A stretch of DNA of 64,000 nt. Source: Rhodoferax sp. TS-BS-61-7. Lineage in GTDB: Bacteria > Pseudomonadota > Gammaproteobacteria > Burkholderiales > Burkholderiaceae_C. The notes beneath the pieces are model-generated. The model was not told where the DNA came from. It saw only the letters and a list, made by a program, of their open reading frames with translations, and did no database searches. The DNA lies in assembly GCF_002943465.1 (NCBI RefSeq), contig NZ_PTQY01000004.1, forward strand, positions 62,001-126,000, in the 5' to 3' direction. Below are positions 53,901 through 61,914 of the stretch, one piece after another; the first letter of the stretch is position 1; every line of letters begins with the position of its first letter. A program made the translations under genes and the position numbers.

Positions 53901-53972
53901 GCGGTGCGAGACGATTTCGCCCTCTGGGCGGTACGGGGTGGGCAGGCGGGATGGGGTGACACTCTGGGACAT
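50940..53972 (-). CDS. putA: bifunctional proline dehydrogenase / glutamate semialdehyde dehydrogenase, short PutA
   Basis: This 1010-residue enzyme converts proline to glutamate at the membrane face. The PRODH barrel (about 130-470) shows GISIKLSALFPRYE, INLTIDAEEVDRLELS, RLVKGAYWDAEIKRAQ and FATHNAATIAAI. The aldehyde dehydrogenase part (about 530-990) shows ISPWNFPLAIFMGQ, LIAETGGINAMLVD (catalytic Glu), SAGQRCSALR (catalytic Cys) and PFGGEGLSGTGPKAGG. It lacks the N-terminal ribbon-helix-helix repressor domain of E. coli PutA. GGAG precedes the ATG. Repeats R8 and R7 encode about residues 208-227 and 858-878 with almost no net length change. Confidence 0.95.
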   Translation of the reverse strand: MSQSVTPSRLPTPYRPEGEIVSHRLQSLAAALDWADAARVAAPWVQAVRDNPPPFWAMESLLKEYPISSAEGLALMRLAEALLRVPDAETAIALTTDQLGRADFEASGDKVLSRLSSTAIALSKHFLPDAEHTPGIMAKLGARTVVVATLRAVQLLGRQFVLGQTMPEAMKEADASRKKANVCFSYDMLGEGARTDADALRYLKSYADAIEFIAARANKTGALAKNDGISIKLSALFPRYEDAHRDQVQCVLVPRVWTLCMAAATANINLTIDAEEVDRLELSLEVLDALLVRVAAHCPQWTGLGLAMQAYQTRALELIEHVTALARKHQVKLMCRLVKGAYWDAEIKRAQELGLSHYPVFTHKHHTDVSYLACARALLAVPDAIFPQFATHNAATIAAILQMGARTGAAFELQRLHGMGEGVYREVLKNPLISCRIYAPVGAHRDLLAYLVRRLLENGANSSFVHQLADESVGMQELLISPLRLEPEPSLPLPAALFGSHTGARANSTGLDLTVPAMRDPLLAALNATPVPAVPECDVKTIPSAYAACASSYQKWSKLPVEERAMVLRRAADALQAAMPQFCALLVKEAFKTWGDAVSEVREAVDFLRYYADEAQRIMQPIACPCPVVANAQASYQYGVTGETNTLRLTARGVWVCISPWNFPLAIFMGQVAAALATGNTVLAKPAEQTPGVAQAAVDLMVAAGVPADALQLLHGAGETVGAALVAQPGVAGVVFTGSTQVAKIIQRALAAKDGPIVPLIAETGGINAMLVDSSALPEQVVDAVVQSAFRSAGQRCSALRLLVVHSAIADGVIEMLQGAAELLVAGNPAYLATDLGPVIDREAFDNIQRHIQRLKKESKVLLVHAESAQAATNTIANLIAPHAFEVGQIAHVKAEIFGPVLQVVRWDGNPEDVIAQINALGYGLTLGIQTRIDSRAQALAAAAHVGNIYINRNMIGAVVGVQPFGGEGLSGTGPKAGGPHYLYRFCAEQTVTVNTTAAGGNAALLASMH
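51339..51401 (+). repeat. interspersed ~60-bp repeat, copy R7, inside putA
   Basis: The arm GCTATCGTATTAGTAGC (GCTA/TAGC pairing) is followed by CGCTTGCGCAGATTCTGCG and a diverged right end. It is antisense to putA, which reads VLLVHAESAQAATNTIANL through it. The frame is the same as in R5. Confidence 0.8.
53292..53349 (-). repeat. interspersed ~60-bp repeat, copy R8, inside putA
   Basis: On the minus strand the arm is GCTATTGAATTCATAGC with a GCTAT/ATAGC hairpin, then TGCTCGCGCAAATAAGACG and GGGGCTTTGGC. It is in the same sense as putA and is translated DAIEFIAARANKTGALAKND, immediately before the conserved GISIKLSAL block. Confidence 0.87.
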
Positions 53973-54170
53973 ACAAACTCCGACAATGGGTGGAACTTGT
54001 GCGTATTTTTATGGGTTTAATGCAAAATTAATCACTATATTTGTCTTCATATATAGATTTAAATCCTCCCTTGTTGCTTGCAATATTGGCTCGCCCAAAG
54101 CGCCAGCTATTGATGGAGGTCAAATTTGCGCCAAGAATGCAGCGCAGAATGCGCCTCAGGAGTTCCGTGC
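53973..54170. promoter_or_regulatory. AT-rich divergent control region
   Basis: The 198 bp between the putA and SBP-GGDEF-EAL starts contain the most AT-rich tract seen in the window (about 54009-54066), with runs such as TTTAATGCAAAATTAATCAC and CATATATAGATTTAAATCC. It should carry the putA promoter and possibly a site for an Lrp-type regulator, but I cannot assign -35/-10 boxes confidently. Confidence 0.4.
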
Positions 54171-56735
54171 ATGCCCAAGATCTGTTTGTTTGCTGTGGGG
54201 GAGCGCCGCTGGCTGACGGTGCTGGCCGTGTTGGCTAGCCTGCTGGGGGTGGCCGGGGCCGCACGGGCCGACCATCCGCGCGAAGTGCGCATGGGTGTGT
54301 ACGCAAACGAACCCAAAATCTTCCTGAGTGGCGGACAACAGCCGTCCGGCATTTTTGGCGAACTGGCGCTGGAAATGGCCCGGCAGCACAACTGGACGCT
54401 GGTACCCGTGCCGTGCGAATGGAAGGCCTGCCTGGCGGGCCTGCAAGACGGCAGTATCGACCTGATGCCGGACGTTGCGTTCACACCCGAGCGGGCCAAC
54501 CTCTTTGACTTCCACGCCACCCCGGCGCTGCTCAGTTGGTCACAAATCTACGCCCGCCCGGATACGCCCATCCGTTCAGCACTGGACCTCAAAGACCGGC
54601 GCATTGCGGTGCTGCAAGGTTCTGTGCAGCAAGAATACCTGCGCAATCTGATGGCCGGTTTTGGTGTGCAGGCCGAACTGGTGCCTGCGGAAAACCTGCA
54701 AGAGGCATTCAATCTGGCGTCCCGTGGCGAGGTGGATGCCGCTGTGGCCAACCGCTTTTTTGGCGACTTGCAGGCGCCCCGTTTCAAGCTCGTGTCCACG
54801 CCGGTGTTGTTCCAGCCCTCGCAGCTGTTTTTTGCCACTGGCAAAGGGAAAAACGCGGACCTGATTGCTGCCATCGAGTCCAGCTTGAAAACTTGGCAAG
54901 CCCAGCCCGATTCGCACTACTTTCAGGTGCTCAAACACTGGATGGAGGCGCCCCCGCGGCTCTTGGTACCTACGCTGATTTGGTGGGCGCTGGGTGGCTT
55001 GGGTGGGGTCTTGGTGCTGGCCTTGGGCGCCTGGTGGTTCTTGCGGCGCGAAGTTGCCGAAAAAACCCGCAGCCTGCGCGCCAGCGAAGACCGGCTTAAC
55101 ACCATTCTCGACAGCGTGGATGCCTATATCTACATCAAGGACACCGCGCTGCGTTACCAATATGCCAACCGCAAGGTCTGCGAGTTGTTTGGCGCCCAAC
55201 CCGAACAGGTGGTGGGGCAGACGGACGCCCGTTACTTCGATGACCACACGGTCGCCAAGCTGCGGATCAACGATCTGCGCGTGGTGGAACATGGTGAGCG
55301 GGTCGAGGAAGAAGAGACCAACCGCAATGCGCTTGGAGGTCCGGAGCACACCTACCTCTCGGTCAAGCTGCCGCTGCACCGGCCCGATGGCTCCATTTAC
55401 GCCTTGTGCGGCATCTCCACCGACATCTCCAAGCAAAAGCAGACTGAACGCGCCATTCACCAACTCGCGTTTTACGACCCGCTCACCCAACTACCCAACC
55501 GGCGCCTGCTGATGGAGCGCCTGCAGCAGGCCTTGGCCGCACAACAGCGCAACCAGGCGTGTGGCGCCTTGATGTTCATTGATGTGGACAACTTCAAGGA
55601 CCTCAACGACACCCTGGGCCACAGCATTGGAGACTTGTTGCTGGGCGAAATTGCGGCCCGCCTATCCGCCTGCACGCGGGCGCAGGATACCCTGGCACGC
55701 CAGGGTGGCGACGAGTTTGTGGCCATGGTGCAGGGCCTGGGCCCCACGCTCAACGACGCAGTGGTGCACACGCAGCACCTGGCCGAAAAAATCCTGCGCA
55801 AACTCAGCGAGCCTTACCTCCTCGACGGCCACGGCTACCAGACCTCGGTCAGCATCGGCATCGCCATGTTTGGCGGCCCAGACTCTGACCAGGACGAGCT
55901 GCTCAAACAAGCCGACCTGGCCATGTACCAGGCCAAAGCCGATGGGCGTAACACGGTGCGCTTCTTCAACCCGCAGATGCAGGCGCAGGTAACAGCGCGC
56001 ACGGCGCTGGAGACCGACCTGCACCGCGCGCTGGAGGCCCGGCAGTTCCTGCTGTACTACCAAACACAGGTAGACCAACAGGGGCAGACCGTTGGCGTGG
56101 AAGCCCTGGTGCGTTGGCAACATCCGGTACGGGGCCTGGTGTCCCCGGCAGAATTTATCCCGGTGGCCGAAAGCTCCGGGCTGATTCTTGCCTTGGGTCA
56201 CTGGATTCTGGAAACCGCCTGCACCCAGCTGGTGCGTTGGGCGGCACATGAGAACACCGCGGGCTTGTCCATTGCCGTCAACCTCAGCGCACGCCAGTTT
56301 CGCCAGAGTGACTTTGTGGCCCAGGTGCAGTCTGTTTTGCAGACCACCGGCGCCAACCCGCAACGCCTGGAACTGGAGCTGACAGAAAGCCAGCTGATTG
56401 ACGACCTGGGCGGCGTGGTGCAAAAAATGGACGCGCTCAAGGCGCTGGGCGTACGTATTGCGCTGGACGACTTTGGTACCGGTTATTCCTCACTCAATGT
56501 GCTCAAGCGCCTGCCACTGGACCAGCTCAAGATCGACCAATCGTTCGTACACGACCTGCTGCTGGATCACTCCAGCGCCAGCATCGTGCGCGCCATCGTC
56601 ACCCTGGGCGACAGCCTGCAGCTGCAGGTGATTGCCGAGGGCGTGGAAACCACCGAACAACGCGACGCCCTCGTGGCGCTGGGTTGCACCTACTTCCAGG
56701 GCTATCTGTTTGGCCGCCCGGCCCCCATGCAATGA
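54171..56735 (+). CDS. periplasmic-SBP-PAS-GGDEF-EAL cyclic-di-GMP receptor protein
   Basis: The ATG at 54171 with AGGAG about nine bases upstream gives 854 residues. A signal peptide ends near AARA. A SBP_bac_3-like amino-acid-binding domain follows (about 40-260: VRMGVYANEPKIF, LQDGSIDLMPDVAFTPER, AVLQGSVQQEYL). TM is at about 263-290, then PAS (about 305-425), GGDEF (about 430-595, motif GGDEF near 512, intact) and EAL (about 605-850) with EALVRW, NLSARQF, ELTESQ, DDFGTGYSS, KIDQSFV and AEGVET all intact. Extracellular amino-acid-like ligands probably steer c-di-GMP turnover. It is divergent from putA. Confidence 0.95.
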   Translation: MPKICLFAVGERRWLTVLAVLASLLGVAGAARADHPREVRMGVYANEPKIFLSGGQQPSGIFGELALEMARQHNWTLVPVPCEWKACLAGLQDGSIDLMPDVAFTPERANLFDFHATPALLSWSQIYARPDTPIRSALDLKDRRIAVLQGSVQQEYLRNLMAGFGVQAELVPAENLQEAFNLASRGEVDAAVANRFFGDLQAPRFKLVSTPVLFQPSQLFFATGKGKNADLIAAIESSLKTWQAQPDSHYFQVLKHWMEAPPRLLVPTLIWWALGGLGGVLVLALGAWWFLRREVAEKTRSLRASEDRLNTILDSVDAYIYIKDTALRYQYANRKVCELFGAQPEQVVGQTDARYFDDHTVAKLRINDLRVVEHGERVEEEETNRNALGGPEHTYLSVKLPLHRPDGSIYALCGISTDISKQKQTERAIHQLAFYDPLTQLPNRRLLMERLQQALAAQQRNQACGALMFIDVDNFKDLNDTLGHSIGDLLLGEIAARLSACTRAQDTLARQGGDEFVAMVQGLGPTLNDAVVHTQHLAEKILRKLSEPYLLDGHGYQTSVSIGIAMFGGPDSDQDELLKQADLAMYQAKADGRNTVRFFNPQMQAQVTARTALETDLHRALEARQFLLYYQTQVDQQGQTVGVEALVRWQHPVRGLVSPAEFIPVAESSGLILALGHWILETACTQLVRWAAHENTAGLSIAVNLSARQFRQSDFVAQVQSVLQTTGANPQRLELELTESQLIDDLGGVVQKMDALKALGVRIALDDFGTGYSSLNVLKRLPLDQLKIDQSFVHDLLLDHSSASIVRAIVTLGDSLQLQVIAEGVETTEQRDALVALGCTYFQGYLFGRPAPMQ

Positions 56736-56865
56736 CATAGGGTTGGGGCTCTGTGGTGCTAACAAGACGCAACGTCGTGTTTTGTAAACAAACTTGCCTG
56801 CAGATTGCGTACAAAACACCCCTCTGGCTATGATTGACTAAATTAACCTCACTGATTAAAGGTTT

Positions 56866-58836
56866 ATGAGCAATAACACGTTGGCCGGCGAAGCCGGATT
56901 TGGCTCTTTTTTCCGTTACCACGGCTGGCTTTCACCGGGCGTTCGCCTGTTTCGACGGCTGAATTTTCCGGCCAAGGCGGCCTGGATTGCGGTGATGTTC
57001 TTGATCCCGCTCACCATCATGCTGGGCTACCTTTGGAAGGCCAGCAACGACCAGGTGGATTTCGCCCGCTCGGAGCTGCTTGGTGTGGCCTACGTCCAGC
57101 CTTTGCATGACTTGATCCACGTCGCCCAAGGGCGCCGTCTGGCCGCCATGGAGGGGGCTGCAGACTTGAGCACTTGGAAAATCAAGGTGACAGATGCGTT
57201 CTCCAAGGTGGCCGCACAAGAGAAAACCCTGGGCCAAACGCTCCAAACCGGTGAGGCCTACGCCGCCGTGGAAAAAACTCACCAGGAATTGCTGAACGCA
57301 CCTGCGGACAGCAACCCCATGGCGACATTCGATGCCCACAGCAATTTCATTGAACAGTTGTTGCAACTGGGCGTCGTCGTGTCGGACACGTCCCAGCTGG
57401 CCCTGGATCCCGAACTCGACACCTACCACCTGATGAGTTATGCGGTGCTGTACGGCCCACGGCAGACAGAAAACGTTTCCAAGCTCACCGCCATGGGAAA
57501 GTTGGTCTTGAAAGCCGGAAACAAGACAGCAGCCCAAAACGATGCATTGGCCCAATTTGCAGGCCTGCTGGCCTTTATTGATGAAATCGTCGAAAACGAT
57601 TACCTCAAAGCAGTGGCCGTGGAGGGACTCAAAAATCCGGATGCCAAGTACGGCATGGACCAAAACGACACGCTCTACGACGCGTTTGGCAAGGCGCTGA
57701 AGACCATGGTGCTTGGAGATAAAGTGGAGGGAGATCCCACCCAACTGGAACAGATGGGGACTGCATCGGCGGGCGCGGAGTACGCCCTGAACACGAAGCT
57801 GATGGAACGCCTAAAGTTCCGCCTGGACGAGCGTATCGGGCAACTACAAGCCCAATTCGTCCAGCAATTGGTGATCGCAGTCGTTTTTGTGGCACTTGCG
57901 TTTTACATGCTGCTGGCCTTTTACAAAGTGATGATGGGTGGGCTGCGCGAAGTGACCGGGCACCTGGAGCAGATCAGCAAGGGCAACCTGATTACCGCCC
58001 CTACCCCGTGGGGCAAAGACGAAGCGGCCCACCTGATGATCACCCTGCGGGACATGGAAGCCAGTCTGCGTGTCATCGTGCGGAACACGCTGGATGGCGC
58101 GGGCAATGTCAACACCGCCAGCGAGGAAATTGCCTCCGCGTCGCAGGACCTGTCCCGCCGCACCGAAGCCAGTGCGGCCGCCCTGGAGCAAACCGCAGCC
58201 ACCATGACGCAAATTTCAGAGACCGTGCAACGCACCTCAGAAACTGTCTCGGGCGCCGCCGATATTGTTCGCGCCAACGCCCGGTCTGCAAAACGTGGCG
58301 GCGAAGTCATCGCCCAGGTTCAGAGCACCATGCAGGGCATCAATACTTCATCCAACAAGATTTCAGACATCATTAGCGTGATTGACGGCATTGCCTTCCA
58401 AACCAACATCCTGGCCCTGAATGCTGCAGTGGAAGCAGCACGGGCGGGCGAGCAGGGCCGTGGTTTCGCCGTTGTGGCCAGCGAAGTACGGTCATTGGCC
58501 GGCCGCAGTGCTGAAGCGGCCAAAGAAATCAAGGGGCTCATCAACGCCAGCATTGAGCAGGTGGAAAGAGGCACACAAGTGGTTGGCGAGGCAGGAACCG
58601 CCATTGCAGATATCGTGGGCAATGCGGCCCGGATTGACAACCTAATGACCGAAATTGCAAACGCCACCAAGGAACAGTCACTCGGCGTGAGCCAGGTTGG
58701 AGCCGCGGTGCATGACCTGGACCAGAACACACAACAAAACGCAGCCCTGGTGGAGGAAACCGCTGCAGCAGCCACCGCGCTATCGGAGCAAGCAGAGCGA
58801 CTGGCACAGGAAGTGTCATTTTTCAAACTCAAGTAA
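56866..58836 (+). CDS. methyl-accepting chemotaxis protein with large helical periplasmic domain
   Basis: The 656-residue receptor has TM1 (about 38-58: [20 protein letters not shown]) after an unusually long cytoplasmic N-terminus. A periplasmic helical domain of about 270 residues (60-335) follows, with [20 protein letters not shown] and [15 protein letters not shown], then TM2 (about 336-356), a HAMP-like segment, and a rod with tip [20 protein letters not shown], ending SFFKLK with no tether. The periplasmic region resembles the long domains of other betaproteobacterial MCPs that I cannot name. An Lrp-type gene follows 10 bp later on the same strand. Confidence 0.93.
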   Translation: MSNNTLAGEAGFGSFFRYHGWLSPGVRLFRRLNFPAKAAWIAVMFLIPLTIMLGYLWKASNDQVDFARSELLGVAYVQPLHDLIHVAQGRRLAAMEGAADLSTWKIKVTDAFSKVAAQEKTLGQTLQTGEAYAAVEKTHQELLNAPADSNPMATFDAHSNFIEQLLQLGVVVSDTSQLALDPELDTYHLMSYAVLYGPRQTENVSKLTAMGKLVLKAGNKTAAQNDALAQFAGLLAFIDEIVENDYLKAVAVEGLKNPDAKYGMDQNDTLYDAFGKALKTMVLGDKVEGDPTQLEQMGTASAGAEYALNTKLMERLKFRLDERIGQLQAQFVQQLVIAVVFVALAFYMLLAFYKVMMGGLREVTGHLEQISKGNLITAPTPWGKDEAAHLMITLRDMEASLRVIVRNTLDGAGNVNTASEEIASASQDLSRRTEASAAALEQTAATMTQISETVQRTSETVSGAADIVRANARSAKRGGEVIAQVQSTMQGINTSSNKISDIISVIDGIAFQTNILALNAAVEAARAGEQGRGFAVVASEVRSLAGRSAEAAKEIKGLINASIEQVERGTQVVGEAGTAIADIVGNAARIDNLMTEIANATKEQSLGVSQVGAAVHDLDQNTQQNAALVEETAAAATALSEQAERLAQEVSFFKLK

Positions 58837-58846
58837 GACACACACT

Positions 58847-59320
58847 GTGAGTGACAGCACTGAACTCGACCGTATTGACCTGCGCATTCTGGCCAGCCTG
58901 CAGGCGGATGGGCGCCTTTCCAACCTCAAGCTGGCAGAAACCGTGGGGCTGTCACCTACCGCCGTGCTGGCACGCGTGCAGCGGCTCACCAAGGACGGTT
59001 ACATCCTGGGCTACGAGGCCCGACTCAACCCGCTCAAACTGGGCGCGGGGATGATGGTGTTTGTCGAAGTACTGCTGGACAAGACCACGCCCAACATGTT
59101 TGACGCCTTCAAGGCTGCGGTGCAGGTGTACCCCGAAATCATGGAGTGCCACATGGTGGCAGGGGGGTTTGACTATTTGCTCAAGACCCGCATGGCCGAC
59201 ATGGCGGCCTATCGGCAGTTTGCCGGTACGGTGTTGTGGCAATTACCCGGCGTGCGCGAAACCCGCACGTATGCGGTGATGGAAGAGGTGAAAAACAGCA
59301 CTCACCTGCCGCTGGGCTGA
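58847..59320 (+). CDS. Lrp/AsnC-family transcriptional regulator
   Basis: The GTG at 58847 (MSDSTELDRIDLRIL) gives 157 residues, the family length. The N-terminal helix-turn-helix (about 8-55) includes LKLAETVGLSPTAVLARVQR, and the C-terminal RAM ligand-binding domain spans about 65-150 (MMVFVEVLLDKT, MECHMVAGGFDYLLKTRM). Lrp-type activators with this CHMVAGGFDYLLK signature often control putA, giving proline-dependent induction. Here putA lies 5 kb away, separated by two sensor genes, while the MCP gene is immediately upstream. Confidence 0.93.
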   Translation: MSDSTELDRIDLRILASLQADGRLSNLKLAETVGLSPTAVLARVQRLTKDGYILGYEARLNPLKLGAGMMVFVEVLLDKTTPNMFDAFKAAVQVYPEIMECHMVAGGFDYLLKTRMADMAAYRQFAGTVLWQLPGVRETRTYAVMEEVKNSTHLPLG

Positions 59321-59384
59321 CGGACTTTGCAAACGGTCTTGTGGCGCTCACAATCGTCCTCTCATTGGCCCACCGGAGACTGCC

Positions 59385-59939
59385 ATGCACCGCACCCTTC
59401 TTGCCTGCACCACCATGCTGCTTACCGCCGTCGCCAGCGCCCAGACGGTAAAACCGGGCCTGTGGGAAATCACCAACCAGATGCAGGGGGCCGCCGGCAG
59501 CAAGGTGGATGCGGCTATGGCGCAGATGCAGAAACAAATGGCTGCGATGTCGCCCGAGCAACGCAAGATGATGGAAGACATGATGGCCAAGAAGGGGCTG
59601 CAGATGGGCACCGCACCTGGTGGTGGTGTGGCCGTGAAGGTCTGCATTACCCCCGAGATGGCCGCTCGCAACGACGTGGCGCCCCGCCAGCAGGGTGGCT
59701 GCACCCACACGGCCAGCCCCCGCACGGGCAACACGCAGAAGTTCAGCTACGCGTGTACCCAACCCTCTAGCCGCGGCGAGGGCGAAGTCACCTACACCAG
59801 CACCGAGGCCTACACCATGGCCATGAAGACCGTGACCACCCTCAAGGGCAAGGAAGAAACCATGGACATGCGGGCCAGCGGCAAGTGGCTGGGCAGCGAC
59901 TGCGGCAGCGTGAAGCCCTTGGAGGGGGCCAAGGGCTGA
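59385..59939 (+). CDS. DUF3617 exported protein
   Basis: The 184-residue protein has a signal peptide ending at AVASAQ, then the hallmark TVKPGLWEITNQMQ. A Met-rich helical stretch follows (about residues 45-75: AAMAQMQKQMAAMSPEQRKM), then VKVCITPEMAAR, GGCTH and a C-terminal SDCGSVKPLEG. Four cysteines (about 87, 106, 124 and 174) suit two disulfides. DUF3617 proteins are periplasmic and of unknown function, common in Comamonadaceae. The Met-rich helix could bind copper, but that is inference. Confidence 0.85.
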   Translation: MHRTLLACTTMLLTAVASAQTVKPGLWEITNQMQGAAGSKVDAAMAQMQKQMAAMSPEQRKMMEDMMAKKGLQMGTAPGGGVAVKVCITPEMAARNDVAPRQQGGCTHTASPRTGNTQKFSYACTQPSSRGEGEVTYTSTEAYTMAMKTVTTLKGKEETMDMRASGKWLGSDCGSVKPLEGAKG

Positions 59940-60005
59940 ACCGGCCTGTAGGCAGTAGCGGGGAAAGTAGAGAAGGCAACTCATCTCAAGTTGTAACAAT
60001 GTGTC

Positions 60006-60017
60006 AGGGTTTACCCT
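60006..60017. promoter_or_regulatory. palindromic operator candidate upstream of substrate-binding protein
   Basis: AGGGTTTACCCT is a perfect inverted repeat (AGGGT/ACCCT around TT), ending 20 bases before the ATG at 60038 and followed by TAAGTAAT. Its place near the start suggests a repressor or response-regulator site for the downstream gene. Confidence 0.35.
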
Positions 60018-60037
60018 AAGTAATAGACAATAGCGTG

Positions 60038-61165
60038 ATGATCAATCGTCGCCAATTCTCTTTCGCTGCCGGTGCAGCGGGCCTGGCCGGGTTTCCGGCT
60101 GTGCACGCCCAGTCCGACAAAATCATCCTCGGCCAGTCGGCCGCCTTTACCGGGCCTGCGGCCCAGCTGGGTATCCAGTTCCATGCAGGTGCCAAGCTCT
60201 ACTTTGACCAGCTCAACGCCCAGGGCGGCGTAGCCGGGCGCAGCGTAGAAATCCGCAAGCTAGACGATGGCTACGAACCCGAGCGCTGCGCAGAAAACAC
60301 AAAAAAACTGCTGGAAGATGACGTGCTCGCGCTATTTGGCTACATCGGCACACCCACCAGCCTGGCCGCCCTGCCCCTGGCCACCAAGGCCAAGGTGCCC
60401 TTTGTGGCACCGTTCACCGGGGCCATGGGCTTGCGCACGCCCATGAACCGTTATGCCTTCCACGTCCGTGCGTCCTACAACGACGAAACCGCGCTGATCG
60501 TCAAGCAACTGCACCACGTGGGTTTGACCAAGGTCGCAGTCTTTTACCAAAACGACGCCTACGGCAAAGCCGGCCTGGACGGCGTAACGTTGGCACTGGC
60601 GGCCTTGAACCTCAAGCCGGTGGCCGTGGCCACGGTAGAGCGCAACTCCGTGGACGTAGCCAAGGCGGTGGAAACCATCAATGCGGCCGCGCCCGAAGCG
60701 GTGGTGCAAATCAGTGCCTACAAGTCATGCGCGGCCTACGTCCGTGCGGCGCGCAAGGCGGGTTATGGCGGCGGCCTGTACAACGTGTCCTTTGTGGGCA
60801 CCCAAGCCTTGGCCGACGAGTTGGGCAAAGAGGGCGCCGGTGTGGTGGTCTCGCAGGTCGTGCCATCGCCGTACACAGGCAGCAAACCGATCTCCCGCGA
60901 ATTTGCCGAAGCGGTGCGCAAGACCAACGGTGGCGTACACGCCAACTTCTCCAGCATGGAGGGCTATATTGCTGCCCGCGTGTTGGCGGAAGGCCTGCGC
61001 CGCTCCGGCGCCAAGGGGGGTGCCGAGGGCCTGATCAGCGCCATGGAAAGCATTAATGGCCAGCCTTTTGGCGGCTTCAATGTGAACTTCTCGCGCAATG
61101 AGCATGTGGCCTCGAACTTTGTCGAGCTGTCCATGCTGACCGGCGACGGGCGCGTGCGCACCTAA
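60038..61165 (+). CDS. ABC transporter substrate-binding protein, branched-chain amino acid type (orphan)
   Basis: The 375-residue periplasmic protein starts at ATG 60038 (GTG at 60035 is possible). The signal peptide has a Tat-like NRRQFSF motif, ending near FPAVHAQ. A Peripla_BP_6 domain follows: LGQSAAFTGPAAQLG, YFDQLNAQGGVAGR, LFGYIGTPTSLAALP, FYQNDAYGKAGLDGV and SSMEGYIAARVLAEGLRRSG. Ligands in this family are branched amino acids, urea or aromatic acids. No permease or ATPase gene is beside it, so it either shares a remote transporter or serves as a sensor partner. Confidence 0.9.
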   Translation: MINRRQFSFAAGAAGLAGFPAVHAQSDKIILGQSAAFTGPAAQLGIQFHAGAKLYFDQLNAQGGVAGRSVEIRKLDDGYEPERCAENTKKLLEDDVLALFGYIGTPTSLAALPLATKAKVPFVAPFTGAMGLRTPMNRYAFHVRASYNDETALIVKQLHHVGLTKVAVFYQNDAYGKAGLDGVTLALAALNLKPVAVATVERNSVDVAKAVETINAAAPEAVVQISAYKSCAAYVRAARKAGYGGGLYNVSFVGTQALADELGKEGAGVVVSQVVPSPYTGSKPISREFAEAVRKTNGGVHANFSSMEGYIAARVLAEGLRRSGAKGGAEGLISAMESINGQPFGGFNVNFSRNEHVASNFVELSMLTGDGRVRT

Positions 61166-61860
61166 ATCGCGGCAGGGTAGCTGCGCGTCCCAAAGATCGC
61201 ACTACCCACCCGCACCTGCGTGCTGCCGCTGGCCACGGCAGCGTCCACATCGGCGCTCATGCCCATGGACAAGGTGTCCAGCACCAGCCCCGCGGCATTT
61301 AAGGCATCAAAAAGGCCTCTAGCCCTTGTAAATACTGCGCAAGCAGCTACCAAATCAGGAGCGGGCTCAGGGATACACATGAGCCCGCGCAAGCGCAGGC
61401 GCGGCAGCTGGGCCACCGCCCTGGCCAATGCCAGGGCCTCGGCGGGCACCACACCCGATTTGGTGGGGCCGCCATCCACATTCACCTGCACACACACTTG
61501 CAAAGGCGGCAAGTGCGCCGGGCGCTGCTCGCTCAGGCGCTGGGCAATCTTCAGGCGGTCGACCGTGTGCGCCCACTGGAAGTGCGCGGCCACCAGCCGG
61601 GTCTTGTTGCTCTGGATCGGGCCGATGCAGTGCCATTCGATGGGTAGAGCTGCCAGCGCGGTGATTTTTTCCACGGCTTCCTGGATGTAATTCTCGCCAA
61701 ACGCACGCTGGCCGGCGTCAAACGCCTGCTGCACTGCATCGGGGCCAAAGGTCTTGGAAACCGCCAGCAGCTGCACTGCGTCCACCGGCCGTCCGGCCGC
61801 CGTGCACGCCTGGGCAATGCGGGTGCGCACCGCGTGGAGATTGTCTGCAATCATCGTCAT
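61162..61860 (-). CDS. yggS: YggS/PLPBP-family pyridoxal-phosphate homeostasis protein
   Basis: The 232-residue protein has the PLP lysine in LLAVSKTFG, then RAFGENYIQEAVEK, EWHCIGPIQSNKTR, VCVQVNVDGGPTKSG, LRGLMCIPEP and TLSMGMSADVDAAV, ending VRVGSAIFGTR. It buffers free PLP. Starts at 61860 and 61854 are both possible. YggS next to pilT is a common arrangement; here they are divergent with 54 bp between starts. Repeat R9 encodes about residues 167-186, between the conserved IPEP and LSMGMS blocks, with normal overall spacing. Confidence 0.93.
   Translation of the reverse strand: MTMIADNLHAVRTRIAQACTAAGRPVDAVQLLAVSKTFGPDAVQQAFDAGQRAFGENYIQEAVEKITALAALPIEWHCIGPIQSNKTRLVAAHFQWAHTVDRLKIAQRLSEQRPAHLPPLQVCVQVNVDGGPTKSGVVPAEALALARAVAQLPRLRLRGLMCIPEPAPDLVAACAVFTRARGLFDALNAAGLVLDTLSMGMSADVDAAVASGSTQVRVGSAIFGTRSYPAAI
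61303..61362 (-). repeat. interspersed ~60-bp repeat, copy R9, inside yggS
   Basis: On the minus strand it reads GCTCCTGATTTGGTAGC, then TGCTTGCGCAGTATTTACAA, GGGCTAGAGGCC and TTTTTGATGCC. It is in the same sense as yggS and is translated APDLVAACAVFTRARGLFDA. It is the copy with the best-kept right end. Confidence 0.9.
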
Positions 61861-61914
61861 AATCTGCCAAGCGTACCAAACCCTTCCCAGCCCATCTCAG
61901 CGAAAGAGGATTCC

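Noticed and set aside
51555..54020. 821-codon plus-strand open frame opposite putA
   Set aside because: Antisense shadow of putA, which is unmistakable on the minus strand.
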